A DNA stretch of 64,000 nucleotides from Axinella damicornis (Eukaryota; Porifera; Demospongiae; Axinellida; Axinellidae). A program made the position numbers and the translations under genes. The stretch spans positions 14,787,969 through 14,851,968 of the forward strand of contig OZ007506.1 in the NCBI GenBank assembly GCA_963931865.1, written 5' to 3'. The notes beneath the pieces are model-generated. The model was not told the origin of the DNA. It searched no databases and saw only the letters and a program-made list of their open reading frames with translations. Below are positions 27,401-33,859 of this stretch, piece by piece. The first letter of the stretch is position 1, and every line of letters starts with the position of its first letter.

Positions 27401-30400
27401 ACGGTACACTTATAAGCCTTTATAACCAATAGCTACCGTTCATCTTCGAGTGTTTTCATGACCAACAAGCCTCCTCGCGTCGCTGCGAAAACCGGTTGCG
27501 AAAGTACCACACTAGTCTAACAAGCTAGCCCTTCGCTTTTTCCAGCGCGCGATCGCTTTCAGTCGATCCGTGCTGGGGAAAATTTGAGGGGCTAGCCCGC
27601 TAGACTAGTAGCTAGCTACTACACCAGCCACTCAGACGGTTTCTTTCTTCTTCAGACAACTTAGCTCAACGTTGCCTCAATCTGTCACGATGGTTTTCGC
27701 ACGAAACAGCAGCATTTTCAACCGAGCAGTGCAACGGCCCATCGTTTTTTCGCTACCTCCATGTCTTCACCAGGCGGCTGCAGCTGCCTACTCAATAACT
27801 ATGGTTTTGTTTGTCACGCCATTTTTACGTTTGTAGGCATGCGCATTTTAACGATCACTTAGCAACGAGACTCAACAAATTATTACTCAAGGTCGCTGAA
27901 TTAGAAGTGCCTTGCGCCATTGTCATCGAGGTAGACTAGACTGAGGTAATTATGGGCTCCTGCTAATATTATGGTCTTCAGACAGGGAGCGTTGACTTGT
28001 GATGCTTGGGTCTGATTTTTCAGCCAATGCTGGCAGTGTAAATACCAGAGTCAATATTCCAAAGCAAAGGCACCTACTGCCTGTGAGGACACTGACTTTG
28101 GCTGCTCTGTGATGGGAAATTCAGTCAGCTTGAACATGCGCCTGCTGCTAAAAAAATGACATGTAGGGATACTAGAACAGCAAAAAGTAAGGAAACAAGG
28201 TAGGGATGATCACACAAAACAGTGAAGTAGACAGTCCCTCCTACACATCTTTCTTCATTATACACGTATATGGAAAAAGATCTCTGTGGGGGGGGGGGGG
28301 GGGGGGGGTTGTATACTTCACTGTTTTGTGTGATCATCCCTACCTTGTTTCCATAATTTTTGCTGTTCTAGTATCCCTACATCCTGTTACATATTCAAAT
28401 GTTGTTGATTACTTTACAAACAGGTTTCACACTGGAGTTTATTTCTCTGTAACTTACTCCATAACATAACAGGAAAGATTCGCAAAGGTAGCAAAGGTCT
28501 TCTTTCTTCCATCAGTTTAAGCATGGCGTTTTCAAGAAATGAGAATGCGCTGATATCTCTCCCATTTACAGCAATTTTGAAGTCCCCTCTGAGTGAAATA
28601 TCAACAAGCAGAACGATAACAGGACAGTAGAATGAACTATAAATGGTATCAACACCGTACCTGCCAAGAAAATTGTGTAAGACAGCACTAACAGAGTCTA
28701 TGTCCATGCCCTCAAATCTTTCAATACACTTTCTACGGTACTCTGTGAGTGAGTAGCAATACATGTAGGGATCCCTTGTTGATTTCCTATATGAAAGACA
28801 GGACAGGTCAAACAATTTAAAGTTGCTATAAACATCATAGCATACTTAGAACTAACAAGAAAGTGCGGTAAGCTATTGCCAGGTAGAGGAGAAAGTCTCG
28901 CTGGAAGCAATGTTCAAGTTTCTTCAGCAGCATCAACAATGTCTTGCTGGCCTCAGCCTGATCTCCACCCTAGACAAGAAGGTGCAACATGGCAACATGT
29001 TTGTAATTAATATACAACCTATGTAACAAACCCCAGTTTCAACTCTGTCAAATTCGTCCATGACCATCACAAACAGGTCAGAGTCCTCAGATGCAATTCT
29101 TTCCTCTCCATCAGGTGGAAAAAGCAAACCCTGAACTGCTGCAACCAATTCCACCACAGGTTTACGTGCCCAGCTAAGAAGCTGTCGTATTGACAGAAAA
29201 CCTTGGGGTTTAATCTTCATTCTTGCTTCCAATTCTCTCCTATGTTTTAGAAACATTCCTCTTAATCTTGGTCCAATTGAGTGTTGGACTACAGCAACTG
29301 GAAATCCACATCTTTTATTTGGAGGAAGAAATTTGGCATCAACTTCAAAATTATCTTTAGTATTGACAAGGATTAGAGCCGCTGTGTATGGACTGTCAAC
29401 GGTAGCATCCATCAGAGCTGAAAATTCCTCCTCCTTATCATCACTTAGCGAATATAATCGAATATGGGGGGAAGTACATTCATTTTTTCTGAAATCCATC
29501 CACTCAATCATCCGAGGGCGTTCAGTGACAGGTGACCATGCATATTCAAATCTGTCACAATATGCAACAACCCCTTTCACTCTTATCTGGAGACCTGAAA
29601 TAGTAAAAAATTAGAATAAAAATCACTTACACAGTTATGACCTTTCTATGGTAATTGTAATGTTTACCATCTGAAATGGGTTCAGGTGGAACCAGTCCAC
29701 ACATAGTAGAAATACCAGCTTCATCTTGATATCTTTGCTTGCATTCTGTAACGGAGGGTTGTAGATACAGTTCACAGAGTCAGTGCAAATAGCTAAATAA
29801 TTGCGTACAGTAATATGTACAAGTACAATAAATGGAGGCATTCATAACTGCTTTCAAGTGAAATTTTTATTGGTCGAGGGGCAACCGCACTCCTGGTAGC
29901 AGCTGTTGCAACTGGTTGTAACTCGCTGGTAGCACAAGCTAAGTAATGCAGGTCGTTCCAATTAACGCACATGTCACGTGATGACCATTCTCAGTCCTAG
30001 TCGCAATGGTGGCCAAAGGGAAGACAAAAAAATACTCACAACTGTGCCAGGTGAGTTCAAGCACAATTATTATGCGTTTGTGTCACTGCATGATAGCGAT
30101 CACGACGGTGTAGTCAGAAATTTTATACGCCATTCCAAAGTAACCAAATGTTGACTATTTAATCATTTAACCACACTCCTAGTAGCCGTTGCAACCCTGG
30201 TTGCAACTTAGCCTCGGTCCCAGGCTCTCTCCTCTAGAAACGGTGGAGGAGAGAGCCTGGTAACATTCGCTAGAAAAGCTGTTGACTTCTGGCGCCTGGA
30301 TCTTGCGGACCCAATCAGATTGCAGAACAAAACCACGTGAACACGTAAACATTTTGTAGGCGTTTACCTTCACTGCCGTGCTAATGCACAAATTGTCGAC

Positions 30401-33400
30401 TCGGAACTGAACGCTCCGGGACAGAGTACCTCTCAATGATTGGCGAAAGGCAGTTGACAGGGTGTGCGAGAGGGCCACTGGTCTGATCTCGCTGCTCACT
30501 GCGGGTTGTTTGCCGGACCAGCTCGTTCGTCGTTTGTCGCCGCTTACAGGATCGACGGTTCACAAGGTGAGCTCTCCTGGTTAGCTGTAGAATTGTCTCG
30601 GACTTTTGTGAAGCTGGGGATGCCTTGAAAACAAAGAGCGATATTTTCAATAGCGCGTGACTGATTTGTAACTCACGCGACATTTACCACAAAAGTAGGA
30701 GTGTCCTTCGTTTATCACATGGCTGATGAAGAGCCGGAAGTCGACAGCTTTTCTAGCGAATGTTACCAGGCTCTCTCCTCCGCCCATTTCTAGAGGAGAG
30801 AGCCTAGGACTGAGGCTAGTTGCAACTCACCTTAGTGCAAGCTAAGTGTTGCAGTTCGTTCCAATTAACACACATGCCACGTGAAAACCATGCTCAGTCG
30901 ACCGCTAGTAATGGCCGGCAAACTTCTCCAGCACTGCGTGTGAGTTTCGGCACTTAAGTGTCAGTGAACGAGAGTGATCACGACCATGTGGTCAGAATCT
31001 TTGTGGGTCTTTTGTGAGAGCTATACTGGCAACAAAAGTCGAAGTGAGCACTTGACAACACGACAAAAGCACTCATATCTCTAGCACCAAGGTGAGTTTC
31101 AGCACAAAAATTGTATGCTTGGTTCACTGCATGATAGTGATCAAGACGGTGTAGGCAGATTCTTTGTAGGCCATTCCTAAGGTAGTCAAAGGTTAATTAA
31201 TTACGTTAATGGAGGGGCAACCACACTCCTGGTAGCCGCGTTGCAACCGGTTGCAACTCGTTGGATGCGACTCGACGTAGCACAAGCCAGTTCGTTCTAA
31301 TTATTGCACGTGCCTCGTGGCAACCACGCTCAGTCGATCACTAGCAATGGTGGCCAAAGGGAAGACAAGAAATCATTACAGTGCTCACAACTTTGTCAGC
31401 ACAGTGAGTTTCAGCGTGTAAACATCAGCGAACGACAGCGATCACAGCTCTGTGGTCAGAATCCAGTTTGTAAAAGCTGTACTGGCAACAAAAGTCGAAG
31501 AGAGCGATCGAACAATGACAAAAGCGGTTGTATCTCCACCACCAAGGTGAGTTTCAGCACCAAAATTGTACGGTTAGGACAGTGCACGATAGCAATCATG
31601 AAGGTGCAGTCAGAATCTTTGCATGCCATTCCTATCACACAAATGAATAATTCACATTAATTAATTATTTACGGCACGGCACAATTTTTCCCCTACTAGG
31701 AGTGTAATATTTACATTACATTACAAGAGGCAACCACACTCCTGGTAGCTGTTGCAACCCCGGTTGCGATGCACCGTAGCACAAGCTAAGTATTGCAGTT
31801 CGTTCCAATTAACGCACATGCCATGTGGCAATCAGGCTCAGTCGATCGTAGTCTCGCGGGTCAGACGTTCACGGCGCGCAAGGAGCGGGAAAAAAGAACA
31901 TCTGGCCACTTTGGACAGGTTTTCGTGGACGTTGCTGGAATGTTGGTGGCACCAATCAGATTGGAGAGCGTTCAATAATTACATTTACCTTCCGCATTGG
32001 CCACGATCCGTACAGATTCAAACGAGAAGAACAGCTAGATGTCCTTTACAGTTGCAAGTGAAAGGCACAAACAACATGTAACCATTCATTGCTGATCACT
32101 GACATCGCAGAACAGTGGTGCAGACACTTCCTTCCTTATGACATTTGATATGAAGTCACGGTTTTGAATTCCTCCGTGCCACGGAAACCTGTCTAGTGAC
32201 CAGATATTCTTTTTCCCTCTCCGCGCACAACATAAACGTCTGGCCCGCGAGACAAAGTCGATCGCTAGCAATGGCGGCCAAAGGGAAGACAAAGAAACGA
32301 TTACAGTGCTAACAACTTCGCCAGCATGGTGAGTTTCGGCATGTAAGTGTCAGAGCGATCACGACCAAGTGGTCAGAATCTTTGTGGGCCTTTCGTGAGA
32401 GCTGTACTGGCAACGAAAGTGGAAGAGGGCGCTCGAGCAATGGCGGCCGACGGCACGACAAAAGTGCTTGTATCTCCAGCACCAAGGTGAGTTTCAGCAC
32501 AAAAATTTCACTGCATGATAGCGATCACGACCGTGTAGGCCAATCTGTTGTAGCCTGCAGGCCATTCCTCAGGTAGTCAAAGGTTATTAATTATTTACAT
32601 TAGAGTACACGGCATAATTTTCCCCCTACCAGAATTCCCTAACATTTTCAGCCTGGCTCCATTTCTTAACTCACCGTTATGAAGTAGCCCGTAAATGGTG
32701 ACTTCACATCATACCGTATTTACAGCCTTCTTCAATTCCCAGGCCTACCCCGTTTTTTTCTGTTCTTCGGTTTGCATTGACGAACGCGGAAGAGCGGCGC
32801 AGCCAAAAAATGGGGAAGACCTGGAATTATCCATCACGTGCACGTGATTGATGTCAGGTGACGTACGGGGGTGTGGCCCAACTGCAAATAAGTTAAAAAC
32901 TGGCTGACGAAGTTGTGTAGATCATCTGAGAGTCTCGACTAGCTGCAGAGCGTTCGAACCGAGCCGATTGTATGATGAACGACTACGGGCCCCATCCCCT
33001 TTACGCCCACCTCGCATCCACCTGACGTCGCTCACGTGATGAATGATTCCAGGCCTTCCCCATTCTTCGCTGCTCTTCCGCATCTGTGTAACATAAACCA
33101 AAGAACAGAAAGAACGGGGTAGGCCTGGGAATGAGGCTACTGCATTAAGTATAACTCCATCGCCACCTTAGTCAAAACGATTGGCAGACTGTTTGAGCAG
33201 TTTATATACATGTACTTTGAATTCTAAGTCCCTGGCCAAAAAAATCTGTGGCAAGATACACAAGCATCAAGAATGTACTCACCATGTTTGAGTTGCATGA
33301 CACCATTGTCTGCATTCCCTCCACCTTCATCTCCATCCATGACTTTACAATCTTTTGGGGTCCCTCCTCTACTACTTCCATTCATACTCCCACCACAAGC

Positions 33401-33859
33401 GCCATTCATATTTCTTCTACCATCACTGCCACTGTCTCCATCATTTACACTACCTCTACCATCACTGACACCCCTACTGCTGTTTATAAGTCTTCCACCA
33501 TCTTCATCATCACCACCCCAACCCCCACCATTTCCACCACCATCATCACCACCTCCATCGCCACTACCATGATCACCATTCATAGCCATCTCTCCATCAT
33601 CAACAACACCACCACCGCTACCATCGTTCACAGCTCCATCACAACCACTGTCACTCACAATCCTGTTATAATTCACGCTTGATCCAGCAACACTGCAATT
33701 CATAGCACCTCCATTGCCAGAACCATTATTCATAGGGTTTATTCCATCATCACCACCACAACCATCACCACCACTAGCATTTGTAGTTGCACCACCACCA
33801 CCACCACCCCCACCATTGGAGGTGGACTGATCAGCTCCACTGGGTTTGCCGTCAGACAT
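1590..33859 (-). CDS. RNF213: RNF213/mysterin-like giant E3 ligase, N-terminal 2,254 codons in 26 exons
   Basis: RNF213 is a cytosolic giant E3 ubiquitin ligase with a dynein-like AAA+ core, linked to lipid droplets and antimicrobial ubiquitylation. Exons read by hand, 5' to 3' (plus coordinates): 33283-33859, 29668-29745, 29032-29594, 28857-28969, 28458-28786, 24506-24588, 24044-24195, 17768-17924, 9546-9752, 8484-8573, 8331-8407, 7999-8266, 7880-7939, 7189-7781, 5930-7130, 5449-5799, 5216-5338, 4829-5047, 4344-4763, 4101-4187, 3865-3973, 3521-3696, 3294-3452, 2984-3218, 2790-2913, 1590-1800. Every intron is GT/AG and all phases match; the sum is 6,762 nt. Collinear resemblance to vertebrate RNF213 is seen from the stalk through the first AAA modules, and the Walker A motif falls near residue 1950, about where the human protein has one. 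The 3' part (later AAA units, RING, C-terminus) is off the left edge. Orthologue versus lineage paralogue cannot be decided. Exon 1 and exons 2-8 are less certain than exons 9-26. Confidence 0.85.
3521..4187 (-). CDS. RNF213: RNF213-like exons 20-22 with Walker A P-loop
   Basis: Exon 20 (4101-4187) reads SSHDTTIHFIETASSVLREI... . Exon 21 (3865-3973) ends IGCIQLVYGLPG and exon 22 (3521-3696) continues DGKTHYIVEKLK. Together they form GLPGDGKT, a canonical GxxGxGK[ST] nucleotide-binding loop preceded by a hydrophobic beta strand. In vertebrate RNF213 the corresponding stretch is VASERAGVGKSLYVKRL, at nearly the same residue number. The intron cuts the loop between its second and third glycines (phase 1). 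Confidence 0.9.
4344..4763 (-). CDS. RNF213: RNF213-like exon 19 (AAA1 region)
   Basis: A 140-codon phase-0 exon (RTMQVATWIPQGDDVSPMEV... to ...HLPFQLQE). Its second half, GGPPEPFEILHCKSSTTEED followed by HPRQYLVLEVNHLPFQLQE, parallels the vertebrate sequence SQPLPTYDEVLLCTPATTFE and a following hydrophobic strand. This is one of the clearest collinear matches to RNF213 in the window. An acidic/Ser-Pro loop (SSSPTAPLSPQHEEE) is inserted upstream. Confidence 0.9.
4829..5338 (-). CDS. RNF213: RNF213-like exons 17-18 (linker into AAA1)
   Basis: Exon 17 (5216-5338) reads TAHSLCNFYGRLKELGHPVY..., matching the vertebrate FCSVQRLSQAFIDLHSAGN region. Exon 18 (4829-5047) reads LSRVEQTFADWVNKVEHLHN then EWLLFFRIPKLIALYEIL, matching LDSWKRFVTQKR..FYTAEQLVYLSTEL. 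The acceptor of exon 18 must be acatattag, not the nearer atccag, because only the former keeps phase. Confidence 0.88.
5449..5799 (-). CDS. RNF213: RNF213-like exon 16 (linker)
   Basis: A phase-0, 117-codon exon (DTLENVSHELDCIFKTG... to ...HFFLHLNE). It contains an acidic, Ser-rich insert (QESTSSGLSFDEDMEHVPQQ). Its end, GSEQITDFVRKLGFVESTKD, aligns with the vertebrate linker EEVKELLNKLMLMSGKKD just before AAA1, including spacing to the next conserved block in exon 17. Confidence 0.88.
5930..7130 (-). CDS. RNF213: RNF213-like exon 15, largest exon (stalk to base/linker)
   Basis: A single 1,201-nt exon encodes 400 residues. It contains a Pro-rich hinge (EHTPPPPPTAKFIPPEP), then mostly helical sequence, then FLEEKQFTGTKGEVFFRQQF and LVTAQLQHDEYTDTVLNHLF. 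The latter region corresponds to the helical part of vertebrate RNF213 just before the AAA core. Shadow frames on the plus strand inside it have no splice support. Confidence 0.88.
7189..7781 (-). CDS. RNF213: RNF213-like exon 14
   Basis: A 593-nt exon starting EVAPCSKNLNTPLQPSWNRA. The segment LGDIYSFSYGTMAILSDELP aligns by eye with the vertebrate stretch DLRKFGIVLSAVITKSWP. It ends in phase 2 (KLGW) and continues in exon 15 as CSLVSLLSGYG. Confidence 0.85.
7880..8573 (-). CDS. RNF213: RNF213-like exons 10-13 (stalk)
   Basis: There are four small exons: 8484-8573 (VVQVTRKRLVNFTVHQFLVL...), 8331-8407 (LFDEYLDFTPKNIPEWRELI...), 7999-8266 (LPGASSQVGIRRFLFQVAAH..., ending LSQMKEIL) and 7880-7939 (EILPDKSGNFQMIILSAILK, complete at 20 codons). 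All have consensus donors and acceptors, compatible phases and short introns. The amphipathic helices correspond to the vertebrate stalk. Confidence 0.8.
8694..9412. mobile_element. Foldback-family element, copy 2
   Basis: Same layout as copy 1: palindromic arms 8694-8815/8822-8937, body with a long GGA/GAA microsatellite (9127-9206), end tatccctaca. It lies in intron 9 of the RNF213-like gene. Confidence 0.75.
9546..9752 (-). CDS. RNF213: RNF213-like exon 9 (stalk)
   Basis: A phase-0 exon of 69 codons, beginning GLDLVDAMNEVFSQKQWKLE and ending HRFIVCQ at donor gtatgc. It has alternating Leu/Trp helices typical of the stalk (KKWLLLLLELVKYD). A foldback-family transposon carrying a long GGA microsatellite (8.69-9.42 kb) sits immediately downstream in the following intron. 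Confidence 0.75.
9842..10555. mobile_element. actcctggtag-family element (module-carrying MITE)
   Basis: It begins gaggggcaaccgcactcctg and ends taccaggagtgtaat, so the termini are inverted repeats of actcctggta. Two modules lie inside. One is at 10120 (agcaatggcgacc...gtgagttttgg) and one at 10340 (agcaatggcggcc...gtgagtttcagc). Each is followed by a gcgatcacg..gtgt.gtcagaatctt block. It lies in the 8-kb intron 8 of the RNF213-like gene. Confidence 0.8.
10718..11407. mobile_element. Foldback element with 40-bp arms and ttcatggtcaa repeats
   Basis: Arms 10718-10757 and 11368-11407 (tggcattccaaagtggacaa ... caacaaatttcatg) are 39/40 complementary. Inside are several tttcatggtcaaa(cctcac)aa units (10790-10900). 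A minus-strand frame at 11038-11274 (MDFQPDARQKYLLNVSLKWT...) matches nothing known to me. Confidence 0.65.
11480..14290. other. Intronic sequence without recognised features
   Basis: Part of intron 8 of the RNF213-like gene. Short frames here have no splice or similarity support. The 13740-14220 part has terminus-like accgtagatcgggaaatttcg at one side only. Confidence 0.5.
14505..14665. mobile_element. MULE-like foldback MITE, 161 bp
   Basis: Ends are tagcctcgttcccaggcc and its reverse complement; it is a near-perfect palindrome throughout. The 9-bp target duplication cccatattc on both sides is exact. The interior reads accccgttttttt..., shared with the copy at 32.7-33.1 kb. Confidence 0.92.
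14918..15596. mobile_element. mariner-like MITE, 679 bp
   Basis: TA on both sides; termini ccgtagtctctcaaaaatac and (reverse) cagcagtctctcgaaaatac. Subterminal copies of tacgcccaccc / gggtgggcctattttcgaga repeat inside both ends. The central 400 bp is unrelated to anything recognised. Confidence 0.85.
15948..16544. mobile_element. TTAA-flanked element, 597 bp, ends ggttacggg
   Basis: TTAA occurs on both sides. The termini are ggttacgggtta and (right) atcccgtaacc. The interior is GC-rich at the left (gcgcatgcgcggcgcgcgct) and unlike the interiors of its siblings at 37.5 and 45.4 kb. Confidence 0.8.
16648..17481. mobile_element. hAT-like MITE interrupted by a TTAA element
   Basis: Outer ends tacggttgagcaata and (right, reversed) tagggttgggcgata are similar inverted repeats; the second is a common hAT-type terminus. 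Flanks ctgcgtgg/cagtgtgg (6 of 8) may be the old target site. The element is split by the insertion at 16690-17262. Confidence 0.55.
16690..17262. mobile_element. piggyBac-like MITE, 573 bp, nested
   Basis: TTAA occurs immediately on both sides, with termini ccctttaagcccc and (reverse) ccctttaaccacc. It carries a 25-G run (17067-17091). Its plus and minus open frames are not recognisable. Confidence 0.75.
17768..17924 (-). CDS. RNF213: RNF213-like exon 8 (stalk)
   Basis: A 157-nt exon between acceptor attcacag and donor gtaagtct, encoding NAISVLLPFFTHEDEFMRFI followed by a basic helix ending GTQLGAVKE. It is flanked by an 8-kb intron downstream and a 6-kb intron upstream, both packed with mobile elements. 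A foldback-family end (tatccctaca at about 17612) lies 150 bp from the exon. Confidence 0.65.
18489..18578. mobile_element. MULE-like foldback MITE, about 90 bp, left tip decayed
   Basis: The right end ggcctgggaacgaggcta is intact; the left end has lost its first bases (ctcattcccaggcc). The interior is a perfect hairpin around ccgtgtccacgg. A gagcag repeat flanks both sides, a remnant of the 9-bp duplication. Confidence 0.8.
18724..18835. mobile_element. MULE-like MITE, left-half remnant
   Basis: It starts tagccttgttcccaggc and continues into ggtctggtaagtttcctcacgtgcgtgacgt, the interior shared with copies at 43.9 and 47.8 kb. No right terminus is visible. It abuts the orphan minus reading frame at 18843. 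Confidence 0.6.
18843..19118 (-). pseudogene. Orphan minus reading frame in intron 7 of the RNF213-like gene
   Basis: Between acceptor ttgttgtag and a TGA the frame reads DLLLHQVSDLFWEEWWSHLF, then GISVDRVLTSVLASDCYIKA. It looks protein-like, but no consensus donor follows before the stop, and exons 7 and 8 splice in phase without it. It ends 8 bp before a half MITE. It may be a truncated exon duplicate or a fragment of another gene. Confidence 0.35.
19290..19556 (+). CDS. Small plus-strand frame with a transmembrane-like segment, unrecognised
   Basis: The frame begins MEGAPWCAGRILFCIVVSVL, followed by a strongly hydrophobic LTFVVVLYGLLLLFC, and ends at a good donor (GTGCAGGG|gtaagt). Part of its DNA (19400-19500) resembles 23039-23150 (about 70% by eye), so it may be repeat-derived. 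It lies inside an intron of the opposite-strand gene. Confidence 0.25.
20175..20608. mobile_element. hAT-type MITE, 434 bp
   Basis: 18-bp inverted ends cagggttgtacctatacc/ggtataggtacaaccctg with an exact 8-bp target duplication gttagatg. The CAGGG start and 8-bp duplication are the hAT signature. A ggtata(gg)/tcggtatcgg microsatellite lies near each end. Confidence 0.93.
20991..21066. repeat. 9-bp tandem repeat agcgtagca
   Basis: About eight units of agcgtagca/agtgtagca. The plus frame through it reads RSKRSKCSK repeats without other gene support. Confidence 0.9.
21480..21912. mobile_element. Foldback-family element, copy 3 (inverse body)
   Basis: The body acttcgaagtctcacgaggc comes first. 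Then palindromic arms 21664-21780/21828-21912 share gcagggatgatggcataaaa and cagttcagtatacaac. It ends directly against the TTAA of the piggyBac-like element. Confidence 0.7.
21914..22417. mobile_element. piggyBac-like MITE, 504 bp
   Basis: TTAA on both sides, with termini cccattagggccca and (reverse) ctctttagggccca. The interior block gaaagggtgggacaggggga ... gggtgcaaacagcatgg recurs at 24838-24960 and, inverted, at 22780-22850. Confidence 0.65.
22428..22992. mobile_element. TIR element, 565 bp, ends tgtctcggcac
   Basis: Perfect 11-bp inverted ends tgtctcggcac/gtgccgagaca; the left end forms its own small hairpin with gtgccaagaca. It contains gtacgtacgtacgtac and ctagctagctagc runs and an inverted copy of the cacccaaaggg block. 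No target duplication is clear. Confidence 0.5.
24044..24588 (-). CDS. RNF213: RNF213-like exons 6-7 (stalk)
   Basis: Exon 6 (24506-24588) is open in two frames; the one matching the phases of exons 5 and 7 reads TYLKFSSLSSQRGEEKVW. Exon 7 (24044-24195) reads ESYGLDADNIDGVKRAMCLA then LKLPAKVSFNTKMIGELL. Exon 7 ends in phase 2 and joins exon 8 directly (GHQR-NAISVLLPFF), although 6 kb of transposon-rich intron separates them. Confidence 0.65.
24838..24960. repeat. Dispersed block gaaagggtgggtcaggggga
   Basis: Shared with 22005-22080 and, inverted, 22780-22860. At each site it is followed by a ggtgcaaa.agcatgg...ctgtgtctggg sequence. It is probably the interior of a transposon family. Confidence 0.6.
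25154..26248. mobile_element. Foldback-family element, copy 4
   Basis: It starts tatgtagggatacgacgtac, has a body with ataagcccttataaccac and a TTC microsatellite (25357-25385), then palindromic arms 25967-26085/26128-26248 with ggtagggatgatcgcacaaa. The hairpin agagtcggcagactct lies just outside the left end. Confidence 0.7.
27320..28395. mobile_element. Foldback-family element, copy 5
   Basis: Closely related to copy 4 (tagggatacgacgtacacac, gttttcatgaccaacaag). Arms 28155-28255/28309-28390 carry a 21-G run at the loop side (28288-28308). A 90-bp insert with gctagcccttcgctttttcc / gggctagcccgctagac arms sits at 27515-27605. Confidence 0.7.
28458..28969 (-). CDS. RNF213: RNF213-like exons 4-5 (stalk)
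   Basis: Exon 4 (28857-28969) encodes GGDQAEASKTLLMLLKKL... and exon 5 (28458-28786) starts KSTRDPYMYCYSLTEYRR. Both are leucine-rich helical segments of the stalk type. LPLRIFPVML near the end of exon 5 resembles the LGALPVLHC stretch of the vertebrate stalk. The exon 4 donor (TTCTT|gttagt) is the weakest splice site in the model but gives the right phase. Exon 5 ends with a consensus gtaagt. Confidence 0.65.
29032..29594 (-). CDS. RNF213: RNF213-like exon 3 (N-terminal arm)
   Basis: A 563-nt exon, open throughout, starting LQIRVKGVVAYCDRFEYAW. The segment RVKGVVAY..FEY.W loosely recalls the VEGIV...FEYEF stretch near residue 480 of vertebrate RNF213. The remainder (a patch FPVAVVQHSIGPRLRG, then a helical LLSWARKPVVELVAAVQGLL) is not assigned to any domain. 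It ends in phase 0 at gtttgtt and joins exon 4 as VETG-GGDQAEAS. Confidence 0.65.
29668..29745 (-). CDS. RNF213: RNF213-like exon 2
   Basis: A 78-nt exon between acceptor ccgttacag and donor gtaaacat. Only one frame is open across both junctions (CKQRYQDEAGISTMCGLVPP...), joining exon 3 as ...PISDG-LQIRVKG. No domain is recognisable by itself. It is supported by phase continuity and by the unbroken reading into exon 3. Confidence 0.6.
30209..30818. mobile_element. MULE-like MITE, 610 bp, nested in an actcctggtag-family element
   Basis: Ends are tagcctcggtcccaggct / agcctaggactgaggcta, with an exact 9-bp duplication gttgcaact. The long inner arms gtaacattcgctagaaaagc and complement pair up. 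It interrupts the repeat gttgcaaccctggttgcaact of the host element, so it inserted after that element. Its minus-strand open frames are unrecognised and probably not coding. Confidence 0.9.
31851..32253. mobile_element. Terminal-inverted-repeat element, 403 bp, nested in the cluster
   Basis: The ends gtctcgcgggtcagacgttc and aacgtctggcccgcgagac are inverted repeats. The repeated agtcgatcg on both sides belongs to the interrupted host element (tcagtcgatcgctagcaatgg), consistent with a target duplication. No coding potential is seen. Confidence 0.7.
32724..33139. mobile_element. MULE-like MITE, about 416 bp, older copy
   Basis: The right end ggcctgggaatgaggcta is clear and the left end degenerate (agccttcttcaattcccagg). 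Subterminal ctaccccgtttttttctgttctt arms match the 14.5-kb copy. The flanks no longer match convincingly. Confidence 0.7.
33283..33859 (-). CDS. RNF213: Probable exon 1 of RNF213-like gene: Gly/Ser/Asn-rich N-terminus
   Basis: The exon opens with ATG (MSDGKPSGADQ...) and runs 192 codons of very Gly/Ser/Asn/Asp-rich sequence, including an uninterrupted glycine run. It ends at a consensus donor (CAAACATG|gtgagt) in phase 1. The next coding exon, at 29745, begins in the complementary phase, giving ...LKHE-CKQRYQD.... Vertebrate RNF213 also has a long disordered N-terminus, so this fits, but low-complexity sequence cannot prove homology. It could instead be exon 1 of a separate short gene. The 3.5-kb intron after it is filled with transposons. 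Confidence 0.55.

Noticed and set aside
29130..29400. Protease-associated-like domain in RNF213-like exon 3
   Set aside because: Only a short FPVAVV...G..L pattern was seen; not enough for a domain call.
33248..33682. Plus-strand Thr/Ser/Pro/Ile-rich ORFs
   Set aside because: They are the reverse shadow of the Gly/Ser-rich exon 1 on the minus strand.
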